In this document: positions 50,121-62,225 of the stretch, piece after piece
Numbering within the stretch: position 1 is the first letter of the stretch
Layout: each line of letters begins with the position of its first letter
DNA from: Sequoia sempervirens
Lineage: Eukaryota > Streptophyta > Pinopsida > Cupressales > Cupressaceae
Length of the DNA: 64,000 nucleotides
Assembly (NCBI GenBank): GCA_007258455.2
Contig: VDFB02270651.1
Location: 496,359,179-496,423,178, forward strand
Direction: 5' to 3'
Made by a program: the position numbers and the translations under genes
The notes under the pieces: generated by a model
Databases searched by the model: none
What the model was told of the DNA's origin: nothing
What the model saw: the letters and a program-made list of their open reading frames with translations, nothing else

Positions 50121-51279
50121 CACACTTATTAAATCATATTAGCTTTTCTACATCAATAGATGGTTTAGTTTCTAGTCTCATTATTACCCTATGCAATTCA
50201 TACTTTTTCAATTAGAGTGTCATTTTAATTTTTGAATCAAAATAGTTGTATGGTGTTAACATAGGAATTTTTATTCAAGATCCATTTTAAGAAAAACAAA
50301 ATATTGTTTGTGAGTGCATGAAAAGGGAACGTAAAGTGTAAAAGAGACACCCCCCCTTTCTCCTAGTTTTAGAAATCATCCCCCAAGATATTACAATGTT
50401 GGCATGTTGACACTTTATGATTAGTGCAATTAAAAATCTTTAAATAGATTAAACAATGCTTACTAGGCCCACAATGGACAAAAATGCAACTTTTGATAAA
50501 AAAAAGAATCTAAGATAAAATATAAAAATAAATTTATAGCTATGTATTTCTCTTCAATAGCTTTCAAATGCTTATTTGTTTCCAAAAAATGGAGCTCTAG
50601 GGAAAATTTATGGCATGTTAAAGAAAAATGCAACAGTTAGCTTCAACTTGCAATATTTGGAAAAATATGTAAAAAATTCTTTTCAAAACCTCTATGGATG
50701 GAAATTTCTCATCTCCATCTTTTCGATGATGTCTCGTTTTCCAAAAATGGACACTGTGGTGAAAAGTTATGATTTTTTTTACATGGCTGAATTTAGCTTG
50801 TAGTGATGACCCTCCTAGCAAAATAAAAAATTGCCAAAAATAAAATTTATCTAAAATAGACAAAGTTTATATGAAAATATGGACTTTTGGACCATTTGAG
50901 TATAATGAATAGGTTCATTTGAGCCAAAAATGCTCTAATAAAAATTTGTTCACTAGATCTAAGCTTTAAACCCTTGTTTGCTACTGTGTCATATGGTGGC
51001 CAATTTGATTGAAAAAAAAGTCAAATCCAACTTTCTCGAGCATCTCAAATGCAATGAGACAATAAAAAACCCTTCCACTATAGCCAAAATAGTTACAATC
51101 ACTATATTTCACCAAAAACATACATGCAAATATAGGATTAATAGATCTTCATAATTCCTTTATGATTCTCTAGATTGTATTAAACCATAAGAGAAGAGCA
51201 TACGATAATTTACAAGATCATACAAAAAACTACACTCTCTTAATCAGGAATCCAAATACCCATAACTCTCACAATCTAA
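50121..51279. other. Stretch between copia gag fragment and PBS
   Basis: This should be Gag start and leader of element C4 if that element were intact, but I see no conserved Gag N terminus. It may contain another insertion. No terminal repeats were noticed. Confidence 0.35.
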
Positions 51280-51291
51280 GCTTTGATACCA
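51280..51291 (-). other. Primer binding site of copia element C4
   Basis: The minus strand reads TGGTATCAAAGC, one base from the usual initiator tRNA-Met complement. TGTTATAAATTC, a plausible LTR start, follows at 51292. Confidence 0.7.
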
Positions 51292-51366
51292 TGTTATAAA
51301 TTCGAAACAAATGAGTAACCAATATATTCATATGAGAGAGATAAGCTATAAAATTGTAAATGAAAC
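51292..51366 (-). repeat. LTR of copia C4, left fragment
   Basis: It starts TGTTATAAATTC next to the PBS and is cut after 75 bases by the 9.1 kb element. It ends with GAAAC, the target site that is repeated at 60476. Confidence 0.65.
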
Positions 51367-52395
51367 TGTAGACACTGAAAAATGTCCTAAGTCCACGAGC
51401 ATCATTTTTCTTGGTCATTATCCTTCGATAATTGAATAATTTTAATTATTCAATTAAGTTTGACCGCATTCCTCTATTAATTAAATAATTTTTAATTATT
51501 TAATTAATTCACCTTCTCATCTTTATTCTATCTTGATCAATTAAAATTATTTAATTGTGTCGCTAATATATCCCTTTCTTCAAGAATTAAATAAATCATT
51601 TTTTATTTAATTATTTATCTTTCATCTATAGTCAGATAATAATAATAATCATTATTTGACCTTTTATTCTTCTATAATTAAATAATTGTCAAAATTATTT
51701 AATTATGTTTCATTCCTCTCTTTTGGATAAATAATTCAAATTAATTATCCATGTCTAATTTCCACCTCCTCATTTAATTAAATTGATTAATTTAATTAAA
51801 TGCTCCTTTTGTCATTTTATCTAAATAAATAATTTGGATAAATTATTTATTTGCCACTTGTCAGTTTGCTCCATTTTGAATAAATAATTTAAAATAAATT
51901 ATTTATGCACCTCCACTTGGTCAAAGATACCCTGTCATTATTTCATGTCATAGTCTGCATGTCCCTGTCATAGCCTACATGTCCCTGCATGTATGCTTGT
52001 CATGATTCCTCCAAGAATAACATATTCTTGGTGCATCAATTCTAGACCATTGATCTTGGAATCCTTCTAGAGGATTAATCTCAGTCGTCCATTCGAAGGG
52101 TTGTCTATAAAAGCAACATTCCTTCTCCATTTTTCAACTTAACAACTAATTGTCTCCAACTTTCTTGCTACCATTTGCAGGTTTTGCACAAGTATTTCAA
52201 CAAATGTGAGGCAAAGTCGCATAACAAGAAAGAGAGCAAGAGAAGGAATCAACCATAATGGGGAGTGCTTTCTTTTATATTTTGCATTTTTGATTATCTC
52301 CATTATTTGTTTTCTCTTGTTTGGATGATGTTAATAGTTTAGAAGTGTTGGCTGTCACTTTATCTATGCTCTTTGATTTCTAACCCCATCTTACA
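51367..52395 (+). repeat. 5' LTR (1029 bp) with palindrome array
   Basis: It starts TGTAGACACTG and ends CCCATCTTACA. From 51428 to 51908 about ten AT-rich palindromes of 25-35 bp alternate with pyrimidine-rich spacers. A TATA box (CTATAAAAG) lies near 52108, followed by the presumed R/U5 region. Confidence 0.93.
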
Positions 52396-52410
52396 TTGGT
52401 GAACCCGACG
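52396..52410 (+). other. Primer binding site of the 9.1 kb element
   Basis: TTGGTGAACCCGACG directly follows the LTR. A TGG start and this position are as expected for a tRNA primer site. The exact tRNA cannot be named with certainty from here; the form is seen in plant Ty3/gypsy-related elements. Confidence 0.7.
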
Positions 52411-54149
52411 ATATTGTAGAAAATTTTGTGTTTTCTTGTTTATTTTTGCTGTTTTGCAGGTTACAGCCAAGAATTACAGCCAAGAATTCATGTGAAATCC
52501 CATCATCTTTTTTTGAGCACAAAAAAATGGGCGAATAAAATATTTTAAAACTATTATCTAGGTTTTGTAGATCTCGTTCTCAGCTTTACGGAACTTCAAA
52601 CGGTTTAAAATTTTGTTAATATTTGAGAAAGTTATGGCCATTTTAGTGATCATAGTTTTTAAAGATTTAACTGTTAAAACCCGAATTTTCTTTTGTTTAT
52701 AACACTTTTGTCTTGCAGGATTTTACAAAACGTTTTCTGGGTTTTGAAGGTCTATGTTTTAGATTTCCATAGATATCTACAGTTTAAAATTTTGTTTAGT
52801 TTTGAGAAAGTTATCACTATTTTAGTTTGTTGTTTTCATTTAAGTTTTTTTACTAATATTTTGTTTGTAGCATGTGGCTTTGGAGTGGGGCTGCCAAAAA
52901 CTGCTTCTTTTGGAGCAACAAAAAAATCAAGCTCTTAGTTTTTATTTTTCTTTAATTTCTTGTTCTTAGTTTAGTTTAGTCTCTTCATTTTCTAGTTTAG
53001 TTATTTACTGACTTTTAGTTTGGTTTTTAATCTCTTGTTCTAACTTAGTTTTTTGCAGCTTTCTCGTTGGTCCAAGACATTTATGAAATTACTAACATGT
53101 GGGTTTGCAGCGCTCGTGAGTCAAAAACATATATCTAAACTATTGACATATGATTTTGCAGCTACGTTTGTCAAAGACTAATCTTTCAAACCATCTATTT
53201 GTGATTTTTAGTTTAGGAACACTTCTTTTGGTGCACTAAAATGAACTTCTACTTGTAGGTGTTTGACTGTGCTTGATGTGGTAGGTGATTATGCTCTCAC
53301 TATGTGAAAGCTTGGTGATCAGAAAACCAAACCCACTTTATTTTATGTAACCTTTAAGACTTAGTAATCGAAGTATCCTCTCCCCTTGCGCTTTCGGGTG
53401 ATCCTGGGTGTAAGAGAAATGGTTACTGACTCTAGAACTTGGGCCTATTCTGGTGGGAAAAAATACTCACCCCAGGATGACTTAGACTGGTAGCACCTTG
53501 AACTCGAGGGACTTCCATCCGGTATATAAAATTGGATTCTTGGGGAAAGCCCAAGAATCACGCGTATGGTTCCGATGATATGGATCTGAAAGGGGACTCT
53601 CGCTGCATAGATCATGCCCTACGAACGAAATGCCCTTACTAGACACCTTTTGTTTTAGAGGCCAACCATTTTCAGCCGTTGCTTGGTATAGTGCAGGGTA
53701 CAGTATCATGCTCGAAGATACTTACTACTGATCCCCTTGAGTAGAGATAGTAGTTCTTGGGAAGTGACTACACAAGAATATGAAGTTGGTGTGCCCGAAT
53801 GACGTTAATGAGCTGTGGAGGGGAGCCAATGCCACCAAACTTCTAAGCTATCCGCTTTCGAGAAGGAAAGGTGTTTAGCACCAATCCGGGGTATATTGGT
53901 GGGCTATATCAAGTATACAAACCCTTGGCCTATTGGCCTATTAGGATTGTGCTTGTCTCATGTGCGTTTGCATACACCAAAACATCATGCTTGTCAAGTG
54001 TTTTCTAGATTTTCAAACAATATACACAACATTCACAAATCTGGACACAAACAATCAACCTCGACAACTTAGACTTTTCAATAAAACATCAAAACAACAG
54101 TCTCACTGCTATTAAACATTTTTTTTCTAAGAGGTCTCTGTTAGAAACC

Positions 54150-54990
54150 AACTTTGAAATTGCTCAAATCTCTCATTCCTTGTACACTTTAGCTTGCATC
54201 TTACCATAGGGTCATTTTTGCAATTATTTAGCTTCATCCTTAGGCTTCACCATTTGCATTTTCAGTCATAAACCAAAAAATTAGGTCCTCATCTCATTTT
54301 GCATATTTTGGATTAGGACAACCTTACCTCACTTTGCAAATTCTTGACTTTCAAAATTAGGTTATCATTGGACTTAGACATCATTATCTCCTTTAGTCAT
54401 TGTCCTTTTGTGAGATCCTTCCGACTCAAAAGTCTAGTTAGGAAGACTCACTTGTCATTTTGTCCTTGTCATTTAGTCCTTCAAACAAGTCCTTTGATAT
54501 TCCAAAATTGAGACATAGATCAAGCATAGGGTGGTTAGGCAACCTTCTTCCAAATCATTTTAGACCTTTGCATTTGCATACCTTAGGCATTCAAATCATT
54601 TTAGTCCTCACCTTGCATATCTTTAAAATCCAAAATATTATCGTCATAGTCCTCATTTGGCATCTAGACTTTGCATTGGTCATTTCCTTAACCAAAATTT
54701 TCACATTAGTCCTCACTGTCACCTTGGCATTTGACATCCTTTCTTGACAATTTTATAACCTTGCATTAGTCATTTTCCTTAGGCAAATGCCATTATCACC
54801 TTGCATTGACATCCTCCAAAAATACAAAAAAACTTAGTGTCATAACTTGTCATCTTGACGTCATTGTCCTTTGGCATTAGTCATTTTCTTTAGACAACAT
54901 TGTCATATTGCATCCCTTATTGTCAAAAAATCCAAAAACATAGTCTTGCATTGTCATCCTTTATCCAAAAAATCCAAAAAACATAATCAT
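54150..54990 (+). repeat. Degenerate CT-rich repeats before the long frame
   Basis: Phrases such as 'ttgcattagtcattttc' and 'cttaggcaa' recur many times with variation. No frame is conserved. It seems to be internally amplified leader sequence. Confidence 0.55.
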
Positions 54991-54996
54991 AGTCTC

Positions 54997-56142
54997 ATGG
55001 CATCCACCATCATGCCTTCAAGTCACCTTGATATGCTTGCTAGTCAAGTTGAATACAACTTTATCCGTAATGGTCACATTCAACTAGCCAAAGACTTCAA
55101 AAGAGATTATCTCCACTTCAAATCCAAAATAGTCGCAACCCATTGTCAATCACTTACGTACCCTTCCTACCAACAATCCATCAGTCCAAGTCTTCCATCC
55201 ATCAACCCTCACTATCAAGAATCACTTAACGAAAATCCTATCATTAATCTCCAACACATGTCCAGTTATTACCCTTATCCTAACCTTGACAAGGGAAACC
55301 AACTATCCACTAGTCCATTACGAGTCTCCACGTCATATTCTAGTCCTTCACCTACCTATCCCATCCAATTCTACATGCCTTATCAACCATCTTCCAACTC
55401 ATGTCAAGTCTCCACATCATACCTTATTAATCTAGTCCAAGTCTCCATGTCCTATCCTAGTCCTTCATCCATTAATCCTTTTCAAGTCACTCCCTCACAA
55501 GCCACATTTAATCATGAAAAATCTATCATTGTCCAAAGTCAAATCCCATTGTCTAAACTTGAGGATACATGTCAAAATGAAAGCCCAAAGCATGACATTA
55601 TAACATCACGTTCATGTCAGGATCAAGGTAGTCCATCCCATGACCCTATCTCAAAGTCCATTCAAGAAGTCCTTCAAAATAATCATGACATCCAAAACAC
55701 TCCTATCCTTAACGAAAATTCTATTTTTGATTATATCATCCATGACAACCCCATCTTTGACCAAGACCCTACCATTGACCAAAAAGTCCAAATCCATGAC
55801 AACCCCATCTTTGACCAAGACCCTACTGTTGACCAAGAAATCCAAAATGATCCACTCCTTGACCTTTACACCATTTATAATCAAACACTTGACGACCCTA
55901 TTCAGGCCCTGACTATGGACACTGTCCAAGATGAGACACTTTCCTCCATGACACATATAGACGATATTCCTCAAGAACAAGAGTCTTCCATTATGGACAT
56001 ATTTACAAATGATCGAGCTATAGTTGACTTCATTGGACTCCATGTCATTGACCATAACAATGGCTTTGACATTGACTTGGAAGCACCAATAGAATCATCT
56101 AAACCTGACATGTCACAAGATCAGACCAAAAATATTAGTTAG
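54997..56142 (+). CDS. Unknown 381-residue protein of the LTR element
   Basis: This is the longest intact frame in the element, with first ATG at 54997 (an in-frame TTG extends it to 54871). The first 60 residues look folded and charged (SQVEYNFIRNGHIQLAKDFK). The middle is rich in Ser, Pro, Tyr and Gln and likely disordered. The C-terminal third is acidic. Two exact-register 18-residue repeats (HDNPIFDQDPT type) are encoded by 54-bp tandem DNA repeats at 55741-55794 and 55795-55848. No zinc knuckle, protease or other known Gag motif is visible. By position it could be a Gag-like or accessory protein. It is open over 1.1 kb in a decayed setting, which suggests recent constraint or recent insertion. 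I do not recognise the family. Confidence 0.55.
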   Translation: MASTIMPSSHLDMLASQVEYNFIRNGHIQLAKDFKRDYLHFKSKIVATHCQSLTYPSYQQSISPSLPSINPHYQESLNENPIINLQHMSSYYPYPNLDKGNQLSTSPLRVSTSYSSPSPTYPIQFYMPYQPSSNSCQVSTSYLINLVQVSMSYPSPSSINPFQVTPSQATFNHEKSIIVQSQIPLSKLEDTCQNESPKHDIITSRSCQDQGSPSHDPISKSIQEVLQNNHDIQNTPILNENSIFDYIIHDNPIFDQDPTIDQKVQIHDNPIFDQDPTVDQEIQNDPLLDLYTIYNQTLDDPIQALTMDTVQDETLSSMTHIDDIPQEQESSIMDIFTNDRAIVDFIGLHVIDHNNGFDIDLEAPIESSKPDMSQDQTKNIS

Positions 56143-56596
56143 AAATATGGCCAACATGACAATGAAGCTAAGACACTTTATCAACTAGGGTCATCTATCT
56201 TTGTTAGAGCAGGCTTTCTTGTAGACAAAAATATTCCAGGTGACAATGTCCACATACATCATGATGGGTTAGCATCTTGCTTTCAAAACAATAAATACCC
56301 CATTGCAAACAAAATCTGTCAGAGTATGCATTATCAAGGCAAAGGACTCTAGGCATACACAAGCAAGGCATTCAAGAACCAATACAACTTCAGGAAAATT
56401 ACATACATCAAGGTCTTGGCTATTCTTTAGTTAGCAAATCAAATGATGTCAGTGGAACCTCCTCGATACTGGGGGCAACTTTGTCAGATACAAATTTCAA
56501 AATAGAGTCCATGAGCAATCCTTGTCATAAGATTGTTGCCAACACCTCGTCCACCCACACCATAAACCATCATTCTCAACATCTTAAACCTTCCCT

Positions 56597-57142
56597 TTGG
56601 AACCAACAAAAATAAAAGTCTTACAAATTCAAAAATCAAATGTCAAAGGCCATCGAATCAGACAAAAAGAGAAGTGGAAAAATGAAATTAAAATGGATCC
56701 CAAAGAAAAGTGGATCAAGCAAAGAAAATATATCAAAAAAAAAGTTAATCAAAATGTGGAGCCACAAGACAAGAGGACTGCCATATATAACACATGTCCA
56801 CCTCCTTCAAAATGGTCATCAAGAAAGGCATCTAAAGGTGTTGGTTCCAAATGCCATCCCTCCAAAATTCGTCATCCATCATACCAAGTTTGGAAAATAA
56901 AAAGTGATTCATCCAAACATCCAAACAACCTTTCCATGTCTACCATCATCCATCATAATCCTACATCTCGCCTAAAGTTCAAAAATCCCATGTCACAAAT
57001 CCGTCACATCTTGGTAGCAACTCTTTACATAAGGACTCTCATGGCACTCTATCACGATGTGTGTATTTTGATAAGGCCAACTCTAGTATTGAAAAGGATC
57101 ACGACGACATCAATCAGTTGTATGCAAGCACTACGGTCTTGA
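56597..57142 (+). pseudogene. Basic reading frame, function unknown
   Basis: A 181-residue frame rich in Lys, Arg and Ser (KEKWKNEIKMDPKEKWIKQR near its start), with no recognised domain. It might be the rest of a Gag-like protein separated from the preceding frame by stops, since nucleic-acid-binding basic ends are common in Gag. It may also be chance in A-rich DNA. Confidence 0.3.
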
Positions 57143-57289
57143 CAAGGCAACTACTTCAGAAAGGTCATTATTGGCATATCATGGCACCAGTTTCTACATC
57201 AACACTGTTAGCAGCTTGAAAACAATCAGTGGTCAGTTAAGGCATCAAGGTCATCCTAAAATATCAAAAATACAAAAAATCATCACCTT

Positions 57290-57447
57290 GATGAAAACCT
57301 GGAAAATAGGCATTTTGGTGACAAAAAAATAAAAATAAAAAAAAAATGACAAAAATAGTAAAGAGAAAAAAATTCGTCCAATGGTGAAAACCTGGCAAAC
57401 AGGCGCCTTGGATAAGTACCATGATGAAAACCTGGAAAACAGGCGTC
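57290..57447 (+). repeat. Three copies of a GATGAAAACCTGG...AGGCG motif
   Basis: The motif GATGAAAACCTGGAAAACAG occurs with small changes at about 57290, 57383 and 57423. Spacing is irregular (93 and 40 bases). Confidence 0.75.
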
Positions 57448-57984
57448 ATGTGTAAAATAAATTGTCTATGTGGACCACTACACTTGGAGGCAAGTCATTT
57501 CATTTCCCATGCCTTTCCTCATGACATTTTCATTCGTCCATTTAATCCATATCATTCCCCTGCCCATTTTCCCACCTACCTTGGACTTGACATAAAATAT
57601 GTAAACATAAATCATGCTTTGGGGAAAACTCTTGACATGTCAATCCTTTAGTCACAAACTATGCATGCAACTTCATGTCATTGTTGTCATAACCTCATTA
57701 TCCCTATGCGACACAGTCCTTGAAGATCATATGCCAATTCCTCTAGTCACATGTCTCCTACCAAGGCCACCTATCAGTTTTTCATGTCTATTACCTATCT
57801 TGGTTTTCCCTTGCCAATTGTCTAAGGATACTCCATCATCTAATTCAGCCATGAACACAAGTCATTCCAATCATGCTATGCAACCCCCCCATCAAACAAC
57901 ATCCTCATTATCACCTGTCAATTGGTATTCAACCTGACTAGCGACATAATCATGTCTATCCTTAGAATCATTCACATGCATCAT

Positions 57985-58290
57985 AAATATGTCAAAAATC
58001 CTTAAAAATCATAAAATTTCCTAAAGAATACCTAAAAATAAAAAAAATGTCCTGAAAAAATACCTAAAAATTGAAAAAAGTCTTGAAAAAAATCCATAAA
58101 AATCATAAAATGTCCTAAAAAAGACCTAAAAATAAAAAATATCCTTAAAAAGACCTAAAAATTGAAAAATGTCCTAAAAAAAGACCTAAAAGAAATCATA
58201 AAAAGTCTTAAAAAAAAGACCAAAAACATCATAAAATGTCCTTAAAAAAGACCTAAACATCGAAAAATGTCCTGAAGAAACAAAAAAAAT
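57985..58290 (+). repeat. A-rich degenerate tandem array
   Basis: About ten imperfect units of 25-40 bp built on 'atgtcctaaaaaagacctaa' and 'aaaaatcataaa'. No coding frame. Confidence 0.85.
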
Positions 58291-59401
58291 AAAAATCAAA
58301 TAACTCCCAAAAATCCCAAAACAGAGTCAACATTCATCACGTCGGTCATATAAGTCAAACATAGTTGCATCAGTCAAATAAGTCAGACATAGTGGCACTC
58401 GAATAAAATCAGTCATTCAAAACGTTGACATTTAAATTATGAACCAACAAATAACATAGTCCAATCAATCATCCAGTCAAAATCAGTCAAATTGCCAAAA
58501 CAATGTCAATCTTGTCACTCTTTGGTCCCCTCTAGGATGTGTCCTTCTTGGACTTGGACCTCGTCAAAACGTCATTTTCATTTTTTTAGGATGTGTCCTT
58601 CCTAACAATAGGCCCTGCCAAACCGTCAACACCGTCGAATTGGCAACTTGTCAAAACTATCAAACTGTCAAAGTGACAAACTATCACGAAATTCATCTTC
58701 AACAAAACAAACATCGGCAAACACATTAAATGGCTCTTGATTTTTCTGGTCTATTTTGTCTTACCTTTTGTCCATTTTGTCTGATCTTTTTGTTATTTTG
58801 TCTTATGTTTTGTCGTTTTGTCTCTTGGTCATGTTACTAGCTACCTCGAGGATGTCCCTTGAAGGATTTAGAGGTGTGATGACGTCTCATGACCTATTTT
58901 GTTTTTCTTTGACTATTGTCTATGGATTGTCTTGACAAAAAGACTGGGGCAACTTCGCCCTTAGTATGAGTTAGGACATTCCTTATCTGTGACTGTCTGT
59001 TTTGCAAATGGTCACCTTGCACATTTGGGTCTATGTCATACCATGGTGTTTGTGGACCATTTGAGACATTTTAACGCCCAATGATGATAAATATAAAAAT
59101 GTAAGCATGAAAGTTGGTTCCCTTATCATTTCTCGCTAGCTTTCCATCTTCATCCTCCTTTCTCTTCCACGCTAATATCCATCCCCTTCCAAGCTAACAT
59201 TTCTTCTATCCTTCATCCTCTAGTCTTATCATCCATTTCGAGAGCACATTCGTGTTCTTTGAACTCACCTGTCCTCTCGAGGGGGCATACACAACCCTCC
59301 TCGTCATTCTTCTTTCACTGGGGCATATTCGTACCCTGCTATCACTAGGGCATATTTCAGAATTAAATTTCTTTGACACAATGCAATGAACTACATTATG
59401 T
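58291..59401 (+). other. 3' internal region of the LTR element
   Basis: Non-coding, with 'gtcaaa' and 'agtcagacata' phrases repeated and a pyrimidine-rich part near 59130-59330. No pol-derived motif is seen. Confidence 0.5.
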
Positions 59402-59416
59402 CAAAGAGGGGGAAAA
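59402..59416 (+). other. Polypurine tract
   Basis: CAAAGAGGGGGAAAA lies directly before the 3' LTR, the expected plus-strand priming site. Confidence 0.85.
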
Positions 59417-60475
59417 TGTAGACACTGAAAAATGTCCTAAGTCCGCGAGCATCATTTTTCTTGGTCGTTATCCTTCGATAATTGAATAATTTTAATTATT
59501 TAATTAAGTTTGACCGCATTCCTCTATTAATTAAATAATTTTTAATTATTTAATTAATTCACCTTCTCATCTTTATTCTATCTTGATCAATTAAAATTAT
59601 TTAATTGTGTCGCTAATATATCCCTTTCTTCAATAATTACATAAATCATTTTTTATTTAATTATTTATCTTTCATCTATAGTCAAATAATAATAATAATC
59701 ATTATTTGACCTTTATTCTTCTATAATTAAATAATTGTCAAAATTATTTAATTGTGTTTCATTCCTCTCTTTTGGATAAATAATTCAAATTAATTATCCA
59801 TGTCTAATTTCCACCTCCCCATTTAATTAAATTAATTAATTTAATTAAATGCTCTTTTTGTCATTTTATCTAAATAAATAATTTGGATAAATTATTTATT
59901 TGCCACTTGTCATTTTCCTCCATTTTGAATATATAATTTAAAATAAATTATTTATGCACCTCTACTTGGTCAAAGGTACCCTGTCATTATTTTATGTCAT
60001 AGTTTGCATGTCCTTGACATAGCCTGCATGTCCCTGCATGTCTGTCATAGCCTACATGTCCCTGCATGCCTTCCTGTCATGATTCCTCCAAGAATAGCAT
60101 ATTCTTGGTGCACCAATTCTAGACCATTGATCTTGGAATCCTTCTAGAGGATTAATCTCAGCTGTCCATTTGAAGGGTTGTCTATAAAAGCAACCTTCCT
60201 TCTCCATTTTCAGCTTAATAGCTAATTGTCTCCAACTTTCTTGCTACCATTTGCAAATTTTGCACAAGTATTTCAACAAATATGAGGGCAAAGTTGCATA
60301 ACAAGAAGAAGGAGAGCAAGAGAAGGAATCAACCATAATGGGGAGTGCTTTCTTTTATGTTTTGCATTTTTGATTATCTCCATTATTTGTTTTCTCTTAT
60401 TTGGATGAGGTTAATAGTTTATAAGTGTTGGTTGTCACTTTATCTATGCTATTTGATTTCTAACCCCATCTTACA
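59417..60475 (+). repeat. 3' LTR (1059 bp)
   Basis: It matches 51367-52395 throughout, including the palindrome array (59478-59957) and TATA box near 60183. It has a short duplication of the 'catagcctgcatgtccctgcatg' phrase near 60000-60070 that makes it 30 bp longer. It is followed by the duplication GAAAC. Confidence 0.93.
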
Positions 60476-60910
60476 GAAACAACACAATTACAAAACCAAA
60501 ATTCTAAGAGATGTGAAAATTTCAAGATGAAATATTGCATTAGGATCTCAAAGAAAAACTACAAAATATTGACTACATACATCAATGTGCATGTATGCCA
60601 AAGTATGCAACAATGAATATGCAAGAGTATGCAAAAGTATGCAAATACAAGTTAAGTAGTGATTTTATATAGAAGGAGAGGATGGAGGTTCCAAATCCAA
60701 CCAATAGGAATTGACCACCAATAACCACCAATATTAAATAAAGTGATGAAAAAGGTAAATGTTCCACCCTTTAAGGGTGGAGACAACTCATCACCTTATC
60801 TCCTAGTTATTAGATAATAAACCCACTTTGTATATTAAGAAAGATTAATAAAAGTTTAGGAAAAACCTATGACTAAGGGAAAATAAATTAACCCACTAGA
60901 AAAATAAAAA
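60476..60910 (-). repeat. LTR of copia C4, right fragment
   Basis: This continues the LTR cut at 51366. It contains several AGTATGCAA repeats (60600-60650) and, on the minus strand, a TATATAAAATC promoter-like box near 60670. The right end is not clear; it is placed before the LINE at about 60930. Confidence 0.5.
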
Positions 60911-60929
60911 CTTACACCAAAACTCCGTT

Positions 60930-62030
60930 CTTATAAAATTATGGATGGAAGTAAAATTTTCAACCCATTCATCATTATCTTGGATATGATCTTGTAGACT
61001 AAATTATATAATGAAGTAGGTTTGTAATTTGAAAATGAGGTGTAAAACAATTTTTTTGGAATGGGGATGATTTTTTTCTTGTTAAATTATATGAATATCT
61101 TGTTATATTTCCTTGACTCTTCTACCATTCTCTAGATTTCATTGCCTATGAAACCCTAGAAAAATTGTAAGAATCAGGCTGGGAATCCATTGAAGCCCAA
61201 ATATTTATCTAGGTGAAGCTAAAATATTGAGGATTTGACTTCCTCAAAACAGATTGAGGTAGAAATAAAATTATTATCTTTGTTCCTTAATATAGGTGAT
61301 ATTGAAAATCCAAAATTTTATTGTATATGGAATCAGCAAAATCATCTCCATTGTGAAGGTTGTAGAAGAGCTTAATTACATTTTCTTGGATGTGTACATG
61401 GTTAGTCAAAGTTTTGTCATTGCTATCAATGCTTTAAAGATATTCTTTTCTATCTATGCCACACAAATTCCAAAATACAATGGATTTCCCAAATACAATC
61501 TCGAAAGGGATTTGATCACAAAGCCCATAACAACACTAATGATCTAGTGAGTCAATATTTTAGTATTAAACAAGAATATTCTTGAATTTTCTCTATTTAT
61601 GAGTTGACAAGAGTGAAAAATGTATTCATCTAGTGTTGAGTTTATAACTTTTCTTTCATTCATCTTCAAAGTTCCATAGAGGAGAGTTTCATCAATAAAT
61701 CTAGTTGATAAGTGATGGTTGGAATGTTATCTAGTAATTAAAATAGCTTCCCAAAAATTGGTCATAACATAATAGGAAATCCCCTATCTAAGCACTTCAA
61801 CAATAATCATGAATAGGAATGTGGATAATGCGTCCCCCTATCAAATACCATGATCTACCTCAAATAAACCACAAAGGAAACCATTAACTATGACAAAGTG
61901 GAAATACAAGCATAGATCCATCCAAGTCATTTATGATTGAACCCAAATATTTTCATATTTTTTAGTAGAAATCTCCAACTGACCCTATCATATTTTTTAT
62001 GAAGTGGATGACTTCATGAGCTATAATAAT
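60930..62030 (-). pseudogene. LINE reverse transcriptase relic
   Basis: On the minus strand: KYDRVSWRFLLKNMKIFGF near 61985; QGDALSTFLFMIIVEVL-like block near 61830; and the catalytic box STRFIDETLLYGT near 61700 (FIDET for FADDT). The order matches L1 RT blocks A, B and C. Stops and frame changes are many. Endonuclease and C-terminal parts are not seen. It is distinct from the other two LINEs. Confidence 0.8.
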
Positions 62031-62225
62031 TTATTTAAGGAAGCTAAGGTAGAAAAAATCCTTCCTACACTAATCTCGAGAGAAGGGTTATGCAAAAAAA
62101 ATTAGATCTTTACAACAGCTACAAATACTAAACATAAATGAACATAAATACCATTCATAACACAATATAGTGATTTACGTGGAGAAAAATATTTCAAGAG
62201 AAAAACCCCACACTCCAAAAACTGC
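62031..62225. other. Short LTR-like remnant before the satellite
   Basis: The phrase 'tttacgtggagaaaaatatt' followed by 'gagaaaaacccca' resembles the 'ttacatggaaaaccc...gggaaaaacca' block in the copia LTRs at 2470, 17310 and 20045. It may be a scrap of such an LTR. Confidence 0.35.

Larger units (their letters stand above)
51367..60475 (+). mobile_element. Complete LTR retrotransposon without pol (LARD-like), 9109 bp
   Basis: Two LTRs in direct orientation (51367-52395 and 59417-60475) enclose 7.0 kb. A PBS follows the left LTR and a polypurine tract precedes the right one. GAAAC flanks the whole element (51362-51366 and 60476-60480). I see no protease, RT, RNase H or integrase motif in the internal part. 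It holds one long frame (54997-56142) of unknown family, shorter basic frames (56597-57142) and simple repeats. That fits a large non-autonomous retrotransposon derivative moved by another element's enzymes. LTR similarity is high but not perfect, so it is moderately old. Confidence 0.93.

Noticed and set aside
54871..54996. N-terminal extension of the unknown retroelement protein
   Set aside because: The upstream part starts from TTG and crosses degenerate CT-rich repeats. The first ATG is at 54997.
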